Below are positions 44,955-52,341 of a stretch of 52,341 bases of DNA, in pieces. Position 1 is the first letter of the stretch, and each line of letters begins with the position of its first letter. The position numbers were made by a program, and so were the translations under genes. Origin of the DNA: Pseudomonas floridensis (GTDB taxonomy: Bacteria > Pseudomonadota > Gammaproteobacteria > Pseudomonadales > Pseudomonadaceae); the NCBI RefSeq assembly GCF_002087235.1, contig NZ_MUIO01000061.1, forward strand, positions 1-52,341, read 5' to 3'. Under the pieces are notes generated by a model that was not told the DNA's origin, made no database searches, and worked only from the letters and a program-made list of their open reading frames with translations.

Positions 44955-46123
44955 TGGTTCTGGCCTTCTGGATCATGGCGCTGGCTCTGTTCGCGCTGGC
45001 GACGTGGGTCGGCCAGCGGCTGGGCCTGATCCCGATTGTCAGCCAGTTGCTGCTGGCCACCTTCGGCCTGCCGTTGTTGATGCTGATGTGGATTGAACCT
45101 CACTGGCAACTGAGCGGGGCGCAACTGGTTTCGCCAGTCTGGCTCAAGAGCCTCTACGGACTGGCGTTTGCCGTGGTGCTGGGGCAGATACTCAGTGAAG
45201 TGATCGACGTGAAGCTCGACCGGCAAAGCCTGAAGATCGCCCTTCCAGGTTTTTTCGTGCCGTTTCTGGCCGGATTGGCCTGCGCGTTTTGGCTGTTGCC
45301 CGAGCAGGCCTGGATCAGTTCACTGGCGATTGGTCTGGTGTTCGCGATCACGGCCATTCCGGTCCTTTACCTGTACCTGCACCACATCGATTACCCGCCA
45401 GTTGCTACGCGCCGTCTGGTGCAGACCGCCATTCTCATCGACCTGACCTGCTGGAGCCTGTTCGCGCTCGCTCAGGGCACACTGCATTTCAGCAGCCTGC
45501 TGTGGCCCTTGCTCGGTGCCTGCGTGCCGTTGCTGTTTCACGTGCTGCGCCTGCGCCAGCCGCTGCTTTACAGCCTGACGTTCTTCGTCCTGCTGATGGT
45601 GGCCGAACACTACCGGCTCAATGCGTTGGTGTTCGGCATTGGCTATCTGCTGTGCATGTCGCGGCTGGGTAAGGCCTGGGTGCCGCCGCTGGGCGCGACC
45701 ACATTGCGTTTTATCCAGAACCGACTGGCGATCCCGCTGCTGCTGACCTTCGGCATCGTGCAGATCGACGTGCACAGCGCGCTGGGCGAAATGAGCTGGC
45801 TGCAACTGGGTGCGCTGATCGTGCTGCCCATCGTCAGCAAGTTGCTCGGCAGCTGGATCGGCTTGCGCTGGGCTGCGCCTTCGTTCGCCGGGGCCAGCCG
45901 CTGGCGTGAAAGCGTCCTGTTGAACATTCGCGGCCTGAGTGAAATCGTGTTTCTCAACCTGCTGTTGCAGCAACACCTGATCAGCCCGGCGCTGTACTTC
46001 GCCTTGATGCTGATGGGCCTGATTGCGACACTCATGCCGGCACTGACCCGAATGGGCCGCCTGCCGTTGCGCGAAGCCCCTTCAATCGACAAACCGAAAA
46101 GGAACACCTGTGCTCACCACTGA
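44951..46123 (+). CDS. Cation/proton antiporter-like membrane protein
   Basis: The protein is 390 residues with about 11-12 predicted membrane helices. The arrangement resembles CPA2-type Na+/H+ exchangers: GLIPIVSQLLLATFGLPLLM at the start, SSLAIGLVFAITAIPVLYLY in the middle, and WRESVLLNIRGLSEIVFLNL near the end. The usual Asp-Asp or Asn-Asp pair of transporters is not obvious. I do not recall this gene in the E. coli cluster, so it may be a lineage-specific addition, perhaps energising export. It overlaps the exporter by an ATGA and the next gene by 14 bases. Confidence 0.72.
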   Translation: MMVLAFWIMALALFALATWVGQRLGLIPIVSQLLLATFGLPLLMLMWIEPHWQLSGAQLVSPVWLKSLYGLAFAVVLGQILSEVIDVKLDRQSLKIALPGFFVPFLAGLACAFWLLPEQAWISSLAIGLVFAITAIPVLYLYLHHIDYPPVATRRLVQTAILIDLTCWSLFALAQGTLHFSSLLWPLLGACVPLLFHVLRLRQPLLYSLTFFVLLMVAEHYRLNALVFGIGYLLCMSRLGKAWVPPLGATTLRFIQNRLAIPLLLTFGIVQIDVHSALGEMSWLQLGALIVLPIVSKLLGSWIGLRWAAPSFAGASRWRESVLLNIRGLSEIVFLNLLLQQHLISPALYFALMLMGLIATLMPALTRMGRLPLREAPSIDKPKRNTCAHH

Positions 46124-47357
46124 CAAGGAAATTCGCCAGGTCGTCGTCATCGGTGCCGGTCCGGCCGGTTCGATTGCTGCCGCTTTGCTCAAACGCCAAG
46201 GCCACGATGTGTTGATCGTCGAGCGCCAGGTGTTCCCACGTTTTTCCATCGGCGAAAGCCTGCTTTGTCATTGCCTGGACTTCGTCGAAGAAGCCGGGAT
46301 GCTCGAAGCGGTCCAGGCCGCCGGATTCCAGCAGAAAAACGGCGCGGCCTTTGCCCGTGGCGAGCAGTACAGCGATTTCGACTTCGGTGACACGTTCAGC
46401 AATGGCAAGCCGACCACGTTCCAGGTGCAGCGCGCCGAGTTCGACGCACTGCTGGCCGATCAGGCCGCGCTACAGGGCGTTGAGATCCGCTACCAGCAGG
46501 AAATCATCAGCGCCGACTTCGACGCTGAGCAGCCGGTTCTGCGCGTGAGGCGTGAAGACGGCAGCGAATACTGCGTGCAGGCCACCTTTGTGCTGGACGC
46601 CAGTGGCTACGGCCGGGTGCTGCCGCGCTTGCTGGATCTCGAAGCACCGTCCGGGTTTCCGGTCCGCAAGGCGGTGTTCACCCACATCGAAGATCACATT
46701 GAAAGCCCGCCTTTCGACCGCCACAAGATTCTGGTCAGCATCCACCCGCAGCACAGCGATGTGTGGTTCTGGACGATACCGTTCAGCAACGGCCGCTGCT
46801 CGCTGGGTGTCGTGGCATCGGCCGAGCGTTTCGCCGGCAAGCCCGACGACCTGGACGCCTGCCTGCGCGCATTCGTCGATGAAACCCCGCAACTGAATTC
46901 GCTGCTGAAGAACGTCGTCTGGGACACCCCGGCGCGCACCATAGGCGGCTATTCGGCCAATGTGAAAACGCTGCACGGCAAGGGCTTCGCGCTGCTGGGC
47001 AACGCGGCAGAGTTTCTCGATCCGGTGTTTTCCTCAGGCGTGACCATCGCCATGCGCTCGGCCAGCATGGCTGCGGGCGTACTGAATCGGCAGTTGCGAG
47101 GCGAGGACGTGGACTGGGAAGCCGATTTCGCCCATCCGCTCAAACGCGGCGTCGATACTTTCCGCGCCTACGTCGAAGGCTGGTACGACGACACGTTCCA
47201 GAACGTCATTTTCTTCAAGGGCGGTACGCCCGATATACGCCGCATGATCAGCGCAATCCTTGCCGGATACGCTTGGGACGAGCGCAACCCGTTCGTCAGC
47301 GAGCCCAAGCGACGCCTGCGGATGCTCTCGGAAATCTGCACGAGCGGTGATTCATGA
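46110..47357 (+). CDS. Flavin-dependent halogenase-like oxidoreductase
   Basis: The protein is 415 residues from a GTG start with AAGGA seven bases upstream. It shows all three hallmarks of flavin-dependent halogenases. These are GAGPAG (15-20) for FAD binding, WFWTIP (219-224) matching WxWxIP, and FLDPVFSSG (302-310) matching Fx.Px.Sx.G. Lys76 in GFQQKNGAAFARG sits where the catalytic lysine (Lys79 in PrnA) is expected. It could chlorinate or brominate the aryl head, as bromination occurs in xanthomonadins. A plain hydroxylase is the main alternative. A separate flavin reductase would be needed and is not adjacent. Confidence 0.82.
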   Translation: MLTTDKEIRQVVVIGAGPAGSIAAALLKRQGHDVLIVERQVFPRFSIGESLLCHCLDFVEEAGMLEAVQAAGFQQKNGAAFARGEQYSDFDFGDTFSNGKPTTFQVQRAEFDALLADQAALQGVEIRYQQEIISADFDAEQPVLRVRREDGSEYCVQATFVLDASGYGRVLPRLLDLEAPSGFPVRKAVFTHIEDHIESPPFDRHKILVSIHPQHSDVWFWTIPFSNGRCSLGVVASAERFAGKPDDLDACLRAFVDETPQLNSLLKNVVWDTPARTIGGYSANVKTLHGKGFALLGNAAEFLDPVFSSGVTIAMRSASMAAGVLNRQLRGEDVDWEADFAHPLKRGVDTFRAYVEGWYDDTFQNVIFFKGGTPDIRRMISAILAGYAWDERNPFVSEPKRRLRMLSEICTSGDS

Positions 47358-48088
47358 ACGGTCCCTTCCTGAGCGACAGCTATGTTGAGGAAACCCGCTT
47401 CGGCCTATGGTTTCTGCGCAGCCAGACCTGGCAATACCGGGTACTGCGCGTCGCAATCGATGATTTGTGCAGCCTGTTCACCGATCCCCTGCCGACCGCG
47501 CCGGTATTGCTGGACGCGGGCTGCGGGCAGGGCAAGTCGTTCCGCCACCTGAGCAAGGTTTTCCGTCCGGCGAAGCTGCTCGGCGTCGATGCCGACCCGG
47601 ACAGCCTGACCCGCAGCCGCGAAGAAGCGGTGGCACTGGGCATCGAGGTCGATCTGATCGGCAGCGATTGCGCAGCCCTGCAGTTGCCCGACGCGAGCGT
47701 CGACCTGCTGTTCTGCCACCAGACGTTCCATCATCTGGTCGAGCAGGAGCAGGCACTGGCCGAGTTCTATCGCGTACTGAAACCGGGCGGTTATCTGTTG
47801 TTCGCCGAGTCGACCGAGGCGTACATCGATACCTGGGTGATTCGCTGGCTGTTCCGTCATCCCATGCACGTTCAGAAAAGCGCGGCGCAGTATCTGGACA
47901 TGATTCGCCGACAGGGATTTGAGTTCGACGCCCGCCATGTCTCCTACCCCTACCTGTGGTGGAGTCGTGCGACGGATTTCGGCCTGCTGGAGGCATTGAA
48001 GCTGCGCAAGCCCAAGCCGTTCGGACAACGCGAGGAAACCCTGATCAACGTGGTGGCGCGCAAGCCGCTGCGGAGTGAGGCGCCATGA
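47354..48088 (+). CDS. SAM-dependent class I methyltransferase
   Basis: The protein is 244 residues. Motif I is VLLDAGCGQGKSF (near residue 51) and the acidic strand follows in KLLGVDADPDSL. The post-motif VDLLFCHQTFHHLVEQ and FYRVLKPGGYLLFAE are typical of small-molecule methyltransferases. It could methylate the aryl hydroxyl or ring of the polyene head group, as aryl polyene heads are often methylated. It overlaps its neighbours by four bases each. Confidence 0.87.
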   Translation: MNGPFLSDSYVEETRFGLWFLRSQTWQYRVLRVAIDDLCSLFTDPLPTAPVLLDAGCGQGKSFRHLSKVFRPAKLLGVDADPDSLTRSREEAVALGIEVDLIGSDCAALQLPDASVDLLFCHQTFHHLVEQEQALAEFYRVLKPGGYLLFAESTEAYIDTWVIRWLFRHPMHVQKSAAQYLDMIRRQGFEFDARHVSYPYLWWSRATDFGLLEALKLRKPKPFGQREETLINVVARKPLRSEAP

Positions 48089-48567
48089 TTCGCGCCCTGT
48101 TGTTGTCCCTGTTGCTGCTCAGCGGGTGCGTCAGCCAGACACCTCTGCCGACCACCGCGCCCACGCTGCAATTGCCGATGCAGTTGCACATCGAACGGCG
48201 TCAGAACGATCAGCGCCAGGACTGGCTATTGATCATCCAGCGCGAAAACGCTGGCCTGCGCTGGTCGATGATGGACCCGCTGGGCATTCCGCAAGCCCGG
48301 CAATTGCTGATCGACGGCAAGTGGCAAGCCGACGGCCTGTTGCCGCCCAACCCGGAGGCTCGCGAGCTGTTCGCTGCGCTGATGTTCGCCATGACCCCGG
48401 ATCTTGAACTGAACGACCGCTACCCCACGGCCTATCGTCAGGGCATGCAGCGGCGTCTGGAAAATCGCTGGCTGGTCGAATATCAATCCGCCAACGCCTT
48501 CACCGTCCGCCTCAAGGAAGGTTTGAGCTATAAAGTCACCCCGTTGAACAGCGAGACCGCACCATGA
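48085..48567 (+). CDS. DUF3261-type lipoprotein of the aryl polyene cluster
   Basis: The protein is 160 residues. A lipoprotein signal with lipobox LLSGC puts lipidated Cys at about residue 15; the residue after it is Val, which fits outer-membrane sorting. The remainder resembles DUF3261 proteins that accompany LolA-like carriers in these clusters and may act like LolB as acceptor at the outer membrane. The function is inferred from company, not demonstrated. Confidence 0.8.
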   Translation: MIRALLLSLLLLSGCVSQTPLPTTAPTLQLPMQLHIERRQNDQRQDWLLIIQRENAGLRWSMMDPLGIPQARQLLIDGKWQADGLLPPNPEARELFAALMFAMTPDLELNDRYPTAYRQGMQRRLENRWLVEYQSANAFTVRLKEGLSYKVTPLNSETAP

Positions 48568-49760
48568 CCGCCCACCTCAACGCGCTGGGCCTGATCTGCG
48601 CCCTGGGCAACGGCCAGGAAGAAGTGTCGCGCAGGCTGTTCGCCGCCGACAGCAGCGGTATGGTCATGGAGTCCGGCTGGGTCCCGGAGCGCGCCTTGCC
48701 GGTGGGTGCAGTCAAGGATGCATTGCCGCCGATTCCTGCGTCGATGGCACCGCACCGCAGCCGTAACAATCAGCTGCTACTGGCCGCTGCCCTGCAGATC
48801 GACGACGACATTCGTCAGGCCATTGATCGCTACGGCCCTGCGCGCATCGGAGTGATCATCGGCACTAGCACGTCAGGCATCGATGAAGCCAGCCATTGCA
48901 TGGTCGGCTGGCTGCGCGACCGGACCTTTCCCGAGCATTACGACTATCAGCAGCAGGAACTGGGCGCACCGGCGAGTTTCCTGGCCAGTTGGCTGCAACT
49001 CACGGGCCCGGCCTACGTGATTTCCACGGCCTGCACTTCCAGCGCAAGGGCCCTGCTCAGCGCACGACGCGCGCTGGACATGGGGCTGTGCGACGCGGTG
49101 CTGTGCGGTGGCGTGGACAGTCTGTGCAAGTTGACCCTCAACGGCTTCTCGGCCCTCGAAGCCATGTCGCCGCAGCTGTGCAATCCGTTATCCAGCAACC
49201 GCAACGGCATCAACATCGGTGAAGCTGCGGTGCTGTTCCTGATGACCCGCGAAGCCAGCGGCGAGCGTTCGATCGCGCTGCTGGGTGCCGGGGCCAGTTG
49301 CGACGCCCACCATATTTCAGCCCCAGAACCCACAGGCCGCGGCGCGCGCGATGCGATGCTGCAAGCGTTACGCAATGCCGGACTGACATCGGACCAGATC
49401 GGTTACCTGAACCTGCACGGCACGGCGACCCCGCACAACGACGCGATGGAAAGTCTGGCGGTGCAGACGGTATTCCCGGAAGGCGTGCCGTGCTCATCGA
49501 CCAAACCGTTGAGTGGCCACACCCTGGGCGCGGCCGGTGCGCTGGAGGTCGCTTTCTGCTGGCTGAGCCTGGCGTCCGGCAACACGGAAAACGCCCTGCC
49601 GCCTCATGTATGGGACGGCGCGGCCGATCCCTTGCTGCCCGTGTTGCAACTGACCGGCGCAGGGTCACGCCTGACCTCGGCCGCTGCCCGCAACATGATG
49701 AGCAATTCCTTTGCCTTTGGAGGCAACAACATCAGCCTGATTATCGGAGAAGCACCATGA
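48564..49760 (+). CDS. apeO: Aryl polyene beta-ketoacyl synthase (elongating, ApeO type)
   Basis: The protein is 398 residues. The complete ketosynthase residues are present: Cys157 in STACTSSA, His285 in NLHGTATPHND, Lys314 in STKPLSGHT, His319 in the same stretch. It should perform repeated decarboxylative condensations in a heterodimer with the chain length factor at 34156. The order here (ketosynthase, dehydratase, ketoreductase, ketosynthase) equals apeO-P-Q-R. It overlaps the dehydratase gene by four bases. Confidence 0.9.
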   Translation: MTAHLNALGLICALGNGQEEVSRRLFAADSSGMVMESGWVPERALPVGAVKDALPPIPASMAPHRSRNNQLLLAAALQIDDDIRQAIDRYGPARIGVIIGTSTSGIDEASHCMVGWLRDRTFPEHYDYQQQELGAPASFLASWLQLTGPAYVISTACTSSARALLSARRALDMGLCDAVLCGGVDSLCKLTLNGFSALEAMSPQLCNPLSSNRNGINIGEAAVLFLMTREASGERSIALLGAGASCDAHHISAPEPTGRGARDAMLQALRNAGLTSDQIGYLNLHGTATPHNDAMESLAVQTVFPEGVPCSSTKPLSGHTLGAAGALEVAFCWLSLASGNTENALPPHVWDGAADPLLPVLQLTGAGSRLTSAAARNMMSNSFAFGGNNISLIIGEAP

Positions 49761-50212
49761 TCGCCTGGCCGCTCGCCGAACTCATTCCTCACGCTGGCGA
49801 CATGATCCTCATCGATCAGGTACTGGCTTTTGACGACGAACAGATCCAGACGCGCCTGACCGTGCGCGCCGACGGAATATTCAATGAACCTGACGGCAGC
49901 CTGCCCGCCTGGGTGGGCGTGGAGCTCATGGCCCAGAGCGTGGCGGCGTTCGCCGGTTGTCAGGCACGCAGCAAGGGCGAGCCGGTCAAGCTGGGCTTTC
50001 TGCTCGGCAGCCGCAAGTTCGACTGCGATGTTTCGCACTTTCCGGCAGGCAGCGAGCTGCATATCCATGCCGTACGCTCTCTGCAGGACGACAGTGGCAT
50101 GGGCGTGTTCGAATGCCGCCTGACAGGCGTGAACATCAACGCCTTCGCTCGCCTCAACGTCTACTGCCCCCCGAACACTGCTGACTACATGGCTGAAGGA
50201 GCCCCGGCATGA
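49757..50212 (+). CDS. apeP: 3-hydroxyacyl-ACP dehydratase (ApeP type)
   Basis: The protein is 151 residues with a hotdog fold starting LAELIPHAGDMILIDQVLAF, like FabZ's PHR-type start, and GVELMAQSVAAFAGCQA on the central helix. In E. coli the matching ApeP works as a complex with ApeI. Here the ApeI equivalent is fused to the AMP ligase, so a large heteromeric assembly may form. It removes water after each ketoreduction to leave the trans double bonds of the polyene. Confidence 0.87.
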   Translation: MIAWPLAELIPHAGDMILIDQVLAFDDEQIQTRLTVRADGIFNEPDGSLPAWVGVELMAQSVAAFAGCQARSKGEPVKLGFLLGSRKFDCDVSHFPAGSELHIHAVRSLQDDSGMGVFECRLTGVNINAFARLNVYCPPNTADYMAEGAPA

Positions 50213-50937
50213 CTGATTCAATCCTGGTCACCGGCTCGAGCCGAGGCATTGGCCGCGCAATTGCCTTGCGTCTGGCCCGCGCCGGATATGACCTGATCCT
50301 GCATTGCCGCACCGGGCGCAGCGAAGCCGAAGCGGTACAGGCCGAGATCATTGCGCTGGGTCGTCAGGCGCGTGTGCTGCAATTCGACGTCTCGGACCGC
50401 GCGGCCTGCAAGGCCATTCTTGAGGAAGATGTGGAAAGCCACGGCGCCTATTACGGCGTGGTGCTCAATGCCGGCCTGACCCGTGACGGCGCCTTTCCGG
50501 CACTCAGCGATGACGACTGGGATCAGGTGCTGCGCACCAATCTGGACGGGTTCTATAACGTGCTGCACCCGCTGACGATGCCGATGATTCGCCGTCGCTC
50601 GGCAGGCCGTATCGTGTGCATCACGTCGGTGTCGGGCCTGATCGGCAATCGCGGTCAAGTCAATTACAGCGCATCCAAGGCGGGCCTGATCGGTGCGGCC
50701 AAGGCGTTGGCCATCGAACTGGGCAAACGCAAGATCACCGTCAACTGCGTCGCGCCGGGCCTGATCGACACAGCCATGCTCGACGAAAACGTGCCGGTGG
50801 ATGAATTGATGAAGATGATCCCGGCGCAGCGTATGGGCACCCCCGAAGAAGTGGCAGGCGCGGTTAATTTTCTGATGTCGGCTGAAGCGTCTTACATCAC
50901 GCGTCAGGTGCTGGCCGTCAACGGAGGACTGTGTTGA
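50209..50937 (+). CDS. apeQ: 3-oxoacyl-ACP reductase (FabG-like)
   Basis: The protein is 242 residues of the short-chain dehydrogenase family. It has TGSSRGIGRAIALRLARAG (residues 8-26), NAGLTRDG, the catalytic Ser in CITSVSGLIGNRG, and the Tyr-Lys pair in YSASKAG near residue 153. It reduces the beta-keto group in each polyene elongation round with NADPH. It overlaps the dehydratase by four bases and the next start by one. Confidence 0.92.
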   Translation: MTDSILVTGSSRGIGRAIALRLARAGYDLILHCRTGRSEAEAVQAEIIALGRQARVLQFDVSDRAACKAILEEDVESHGAYYGVVLNAGLTRDGAFPALSDDDWDQVLRTNLDGFYNVLHPLTMPMIRRRSAGRIVCITSVSGLIGNRGQVNYSASKAGLIGAAKALAIELGKRKITVNCVAPGLIDTAMLDENVPVDELMKMIPAQRMGTPEEVAGAVNFLMSAEASYITRQVLAVNGGLC

Positions 50938-52163
50938 TGAAACGCGTAGTGGTCACCGGGATGTCTGGCATTACGTCGATAGGCAGCGACTGGGCAAGCA
51001 TCGAAGCGAACTTCACGGCCAATCGCAGCGGTATCCGCCGCATGGACGAGTGGAACCGCTTTACCGAGCTCAACACGCGGCTGGCCGGGCCTATCGATGA
51101 CTTTGCCGTGCCCGGACACTGGACGCGCAAGCAGCTGCGCAGCATGGGGCGCGTGTCCCGGCTCGCAGTGGCCGCCTCGGAAAAGGCGCTGATTGACGCC
51201 GGGTTGCTGAACGATCCGATCATTCGCGACGGACGCATGGGTACCGCTTGCGGCTCGTCCACGGGCAGCACCGACGAGATCAAGGCATTCGGCAACATGT
51301 TGCTCAATTCGGTGGCGGTGGGTTTGAACGCCAACTCCTATGTGCGGATGATGCCGCACACTACCGCTGCCAACATCAGCATCTTCTTTGGCCTGACCGG
51401 ACGCCTGATCCCGACGTCCAGCGCCTGCACCAGTGGCAGTCAGGGCATCGGCTACGCCTACGAGGCCATCAAGTTCGGCCGCCTGAAACTGATGCTCGCC
51501 GGTGGCGCGGAAGAACTGTGCCCCACTGAAGCAATGGTGTTCGACGCGCTGTACGCCACCAGCCTCAAAAACGACGCGCCTCACACGACGCCACGCCCTT
51601 ACGACACCGGGCGCGATGGTCTGGTCATCGGCGAAGGCGGCGGCATGCTGGTGCTTGAAGAGCTGGAACATGCCCAGGCACGGGGCGCGCATATCTATGC
51701 CGAGATCGTCGGTTTCGGCAGTAACGCCGATGGCGCGCACAGCACCCGGCCAGAGCAGATCACCATGCGCCGCGCCATGCAGCTGGCGCTGGAAGACGCC
51801 AATCTGCCGCCCGAGGCGATCGGCTATGTGAACGGCCACGGCACTGCCACGGAGCAGGGCGACATCGCTGAAACGCTGGCGACCAGCAGCCTGTTCGGTT
51901 CACGTATGCCGCTCAGCTCGCAGAAAAGCTACCTGGGGCACACACTGGGTGCCTGCGGTGCACTGGAGTCTTGGTTCAGCATCGAAATGCTCAACAATGA
52001 TCGATACATCCATACCCTGAACCTGGATGAGATTGATCCACAGTGTGGCGATCTTGACTACATCGTTGGCGAACCCCGGCGAATAAGCAACGAATATGTC
52101 ATGAACAACAACTTTGCCTTTGGCGGCGTCAATACATCGCTGATCTTCAAGCGCTGGGGCTGA
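50937..52163 (+). CDS. apeR: Aryl polyene beta-ketoacyl synthase (initiating, ApeR type)
   Basis: The protein is 408 residues of FabF type. Catalytic residues: Cys164 in TSSACTSGSQG, His301 in NGHGTATEQGD, Lys330 and His335 in SQKSYLGHTLGACG. In characterised systems ApeR performs early condensation on the aryl starter before ApeO:ApeC extends it. The ATG at 50937 shares a base with the reductase stop and has GGAGG ten bases upstream. It is the last gene of the twenty-gene operon. Confidence 0.9.
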   Translation: MKRVVVTGMSGITSIGSDWASIEANFTANRSGIRRMDEWNRFTELNTRLAGPIDDFAVPGHWTRKQLRSMGRVSRLAVAASEKALIDAGLLNDPIIRDGRMGTACGSSTGSTDEIKAFGNMLLNSVAVGLNANSYVRMMPHTTAANISIFFGLTGRLIPTSSACTSGSQGIGYAYEAIKFGRLKLMLAGGAEELCPTEAMVFDALYATSLKNDAPHTTPRPYDTGRDGLVIGEGGGMLVLEELEHAQARGAHIYAEIVGFGSNADGAHSTRPEQITMRRAMQLALEDANLPPEAIGYVNGHGTATEQGDIAETLATSSLFGSRMPLSSQKSYLGHTLGACGALESWFSIEMLNNDRYIHTLNLDEIDPQCGDLDYIVGEPRRISNEYVMNNNFAFGGVNTSLIFKRWG

Positions 52164-52167
52164 TGTA

Positions 52168-52341
52168 TTCGCGGACAAGTCCGCTCCCACGGGTGATCTG
52201 CACCCGAAAGCTGTTTACCCATCCGACTGCCTCGGGTCAGATCACAGAACCGAATAACACCCGAGACGGCAGCTCGTGGGAGCCGACTTGTCCGCGAAAA
52301 AGCCCTCCGCCTCAGTCAACGACCTCTTCGTGGACAAGTCC
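52168..52341. repeat. REP elements after the aryl polyene operon, running off the window
   Basis: A reverse REP (TCGCGGACAAGTCCGCTCCC, about 52168-52190), a forward REP (GTGGGAGCCGACTTGTCCGC, about 52275-52298) and a truncated reverse REP (TTCGTGGACAAGTCC, 52327-52341) lie in the 178 bases after the last gene. A weak CTCGGGT/ACCCGAG inverted repeat lies between them. No gene starts here. Confidence 0.85.

Overview
This window looks like chromosome of a fluorescent plant-associated Pseudomonas, most likely of the Pseudomonas syringae group. The evidence is GC-rich DNA, syringae-type REP palindromes of the form GGGAGCGGACTTGTCCGCGAA in five places, an ahcY-metF pair led by an S-adenosylhomocysteine riboswitch, an mdc/mad malonate operon, and a complete aryl polyene pigment cluster. 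No rRNA, tRNA, insertion sequence or CRISPR array was recognised.

Layout. 1-3350: a partial AraC regulator divergent from an orphan polyol-type ABC substrate-binding protein and a polyol dehydrogenase of the SDR family. 3456-10337: a DeoR regulator, a 0.8-kb repeat island, and a threonate catabolic operon (ltnD, otnK, otnC, GntP permease, otnI) equivalent to E. coli ygbIJKLMN. 10421-23868: mostly housekeeping genes (hotdog thioesterase, ahcY, metF, DEAD-box helicase RhlE, YceI, cytochrome b561, flavin amine oxidase, bioA, rsmE), then a HigBA-like toxin-antitoxin pair whose toxin has an in-frame stop, and a PAQR/hemolysin III protein.

24023-32312: malonate use. mdcA-B-C-D-E-G-H and madL-madM run leftward as one overlapping operon and meet the LysR gene mdcR head-on. 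Malonate is imported by MadLM, loaded on the MdcC carrier protein, decarboxylated by MdcDE and exchanged by MdcA. MdcB and MdcG build and attach the prosthetic group, and MdcH primes the carrier. 32572-33824: a lone PAAR spike protein and a lone ParA-type ATPase.

34156-52163: twenty tightly overlapping rightward genes form an aryl polyene (APE) cluster. It has a KS-like chain length factor, two carrier proteins, an aryl-AMP ligase fused to a dehydratase, two complete ketosynthases, a ketoreductase and a second dehydratase. It also has an aromatic ammonia-lyase, two acyltransferases, a glycosyltransferase, a thioesterase, and LolA-like, MMPL and lipoprotein export parts. Less usual members are a methyltransferase, a cation/proton antiporter-like protein and a flavoprotein with all three flavin-dependent halogenase signatures. 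That last gene is the most interesting lead, because it would allow a halogenated, xanthomonadin-like pigment in a plant-associated pseudomonad. The window ends in more REP elements.
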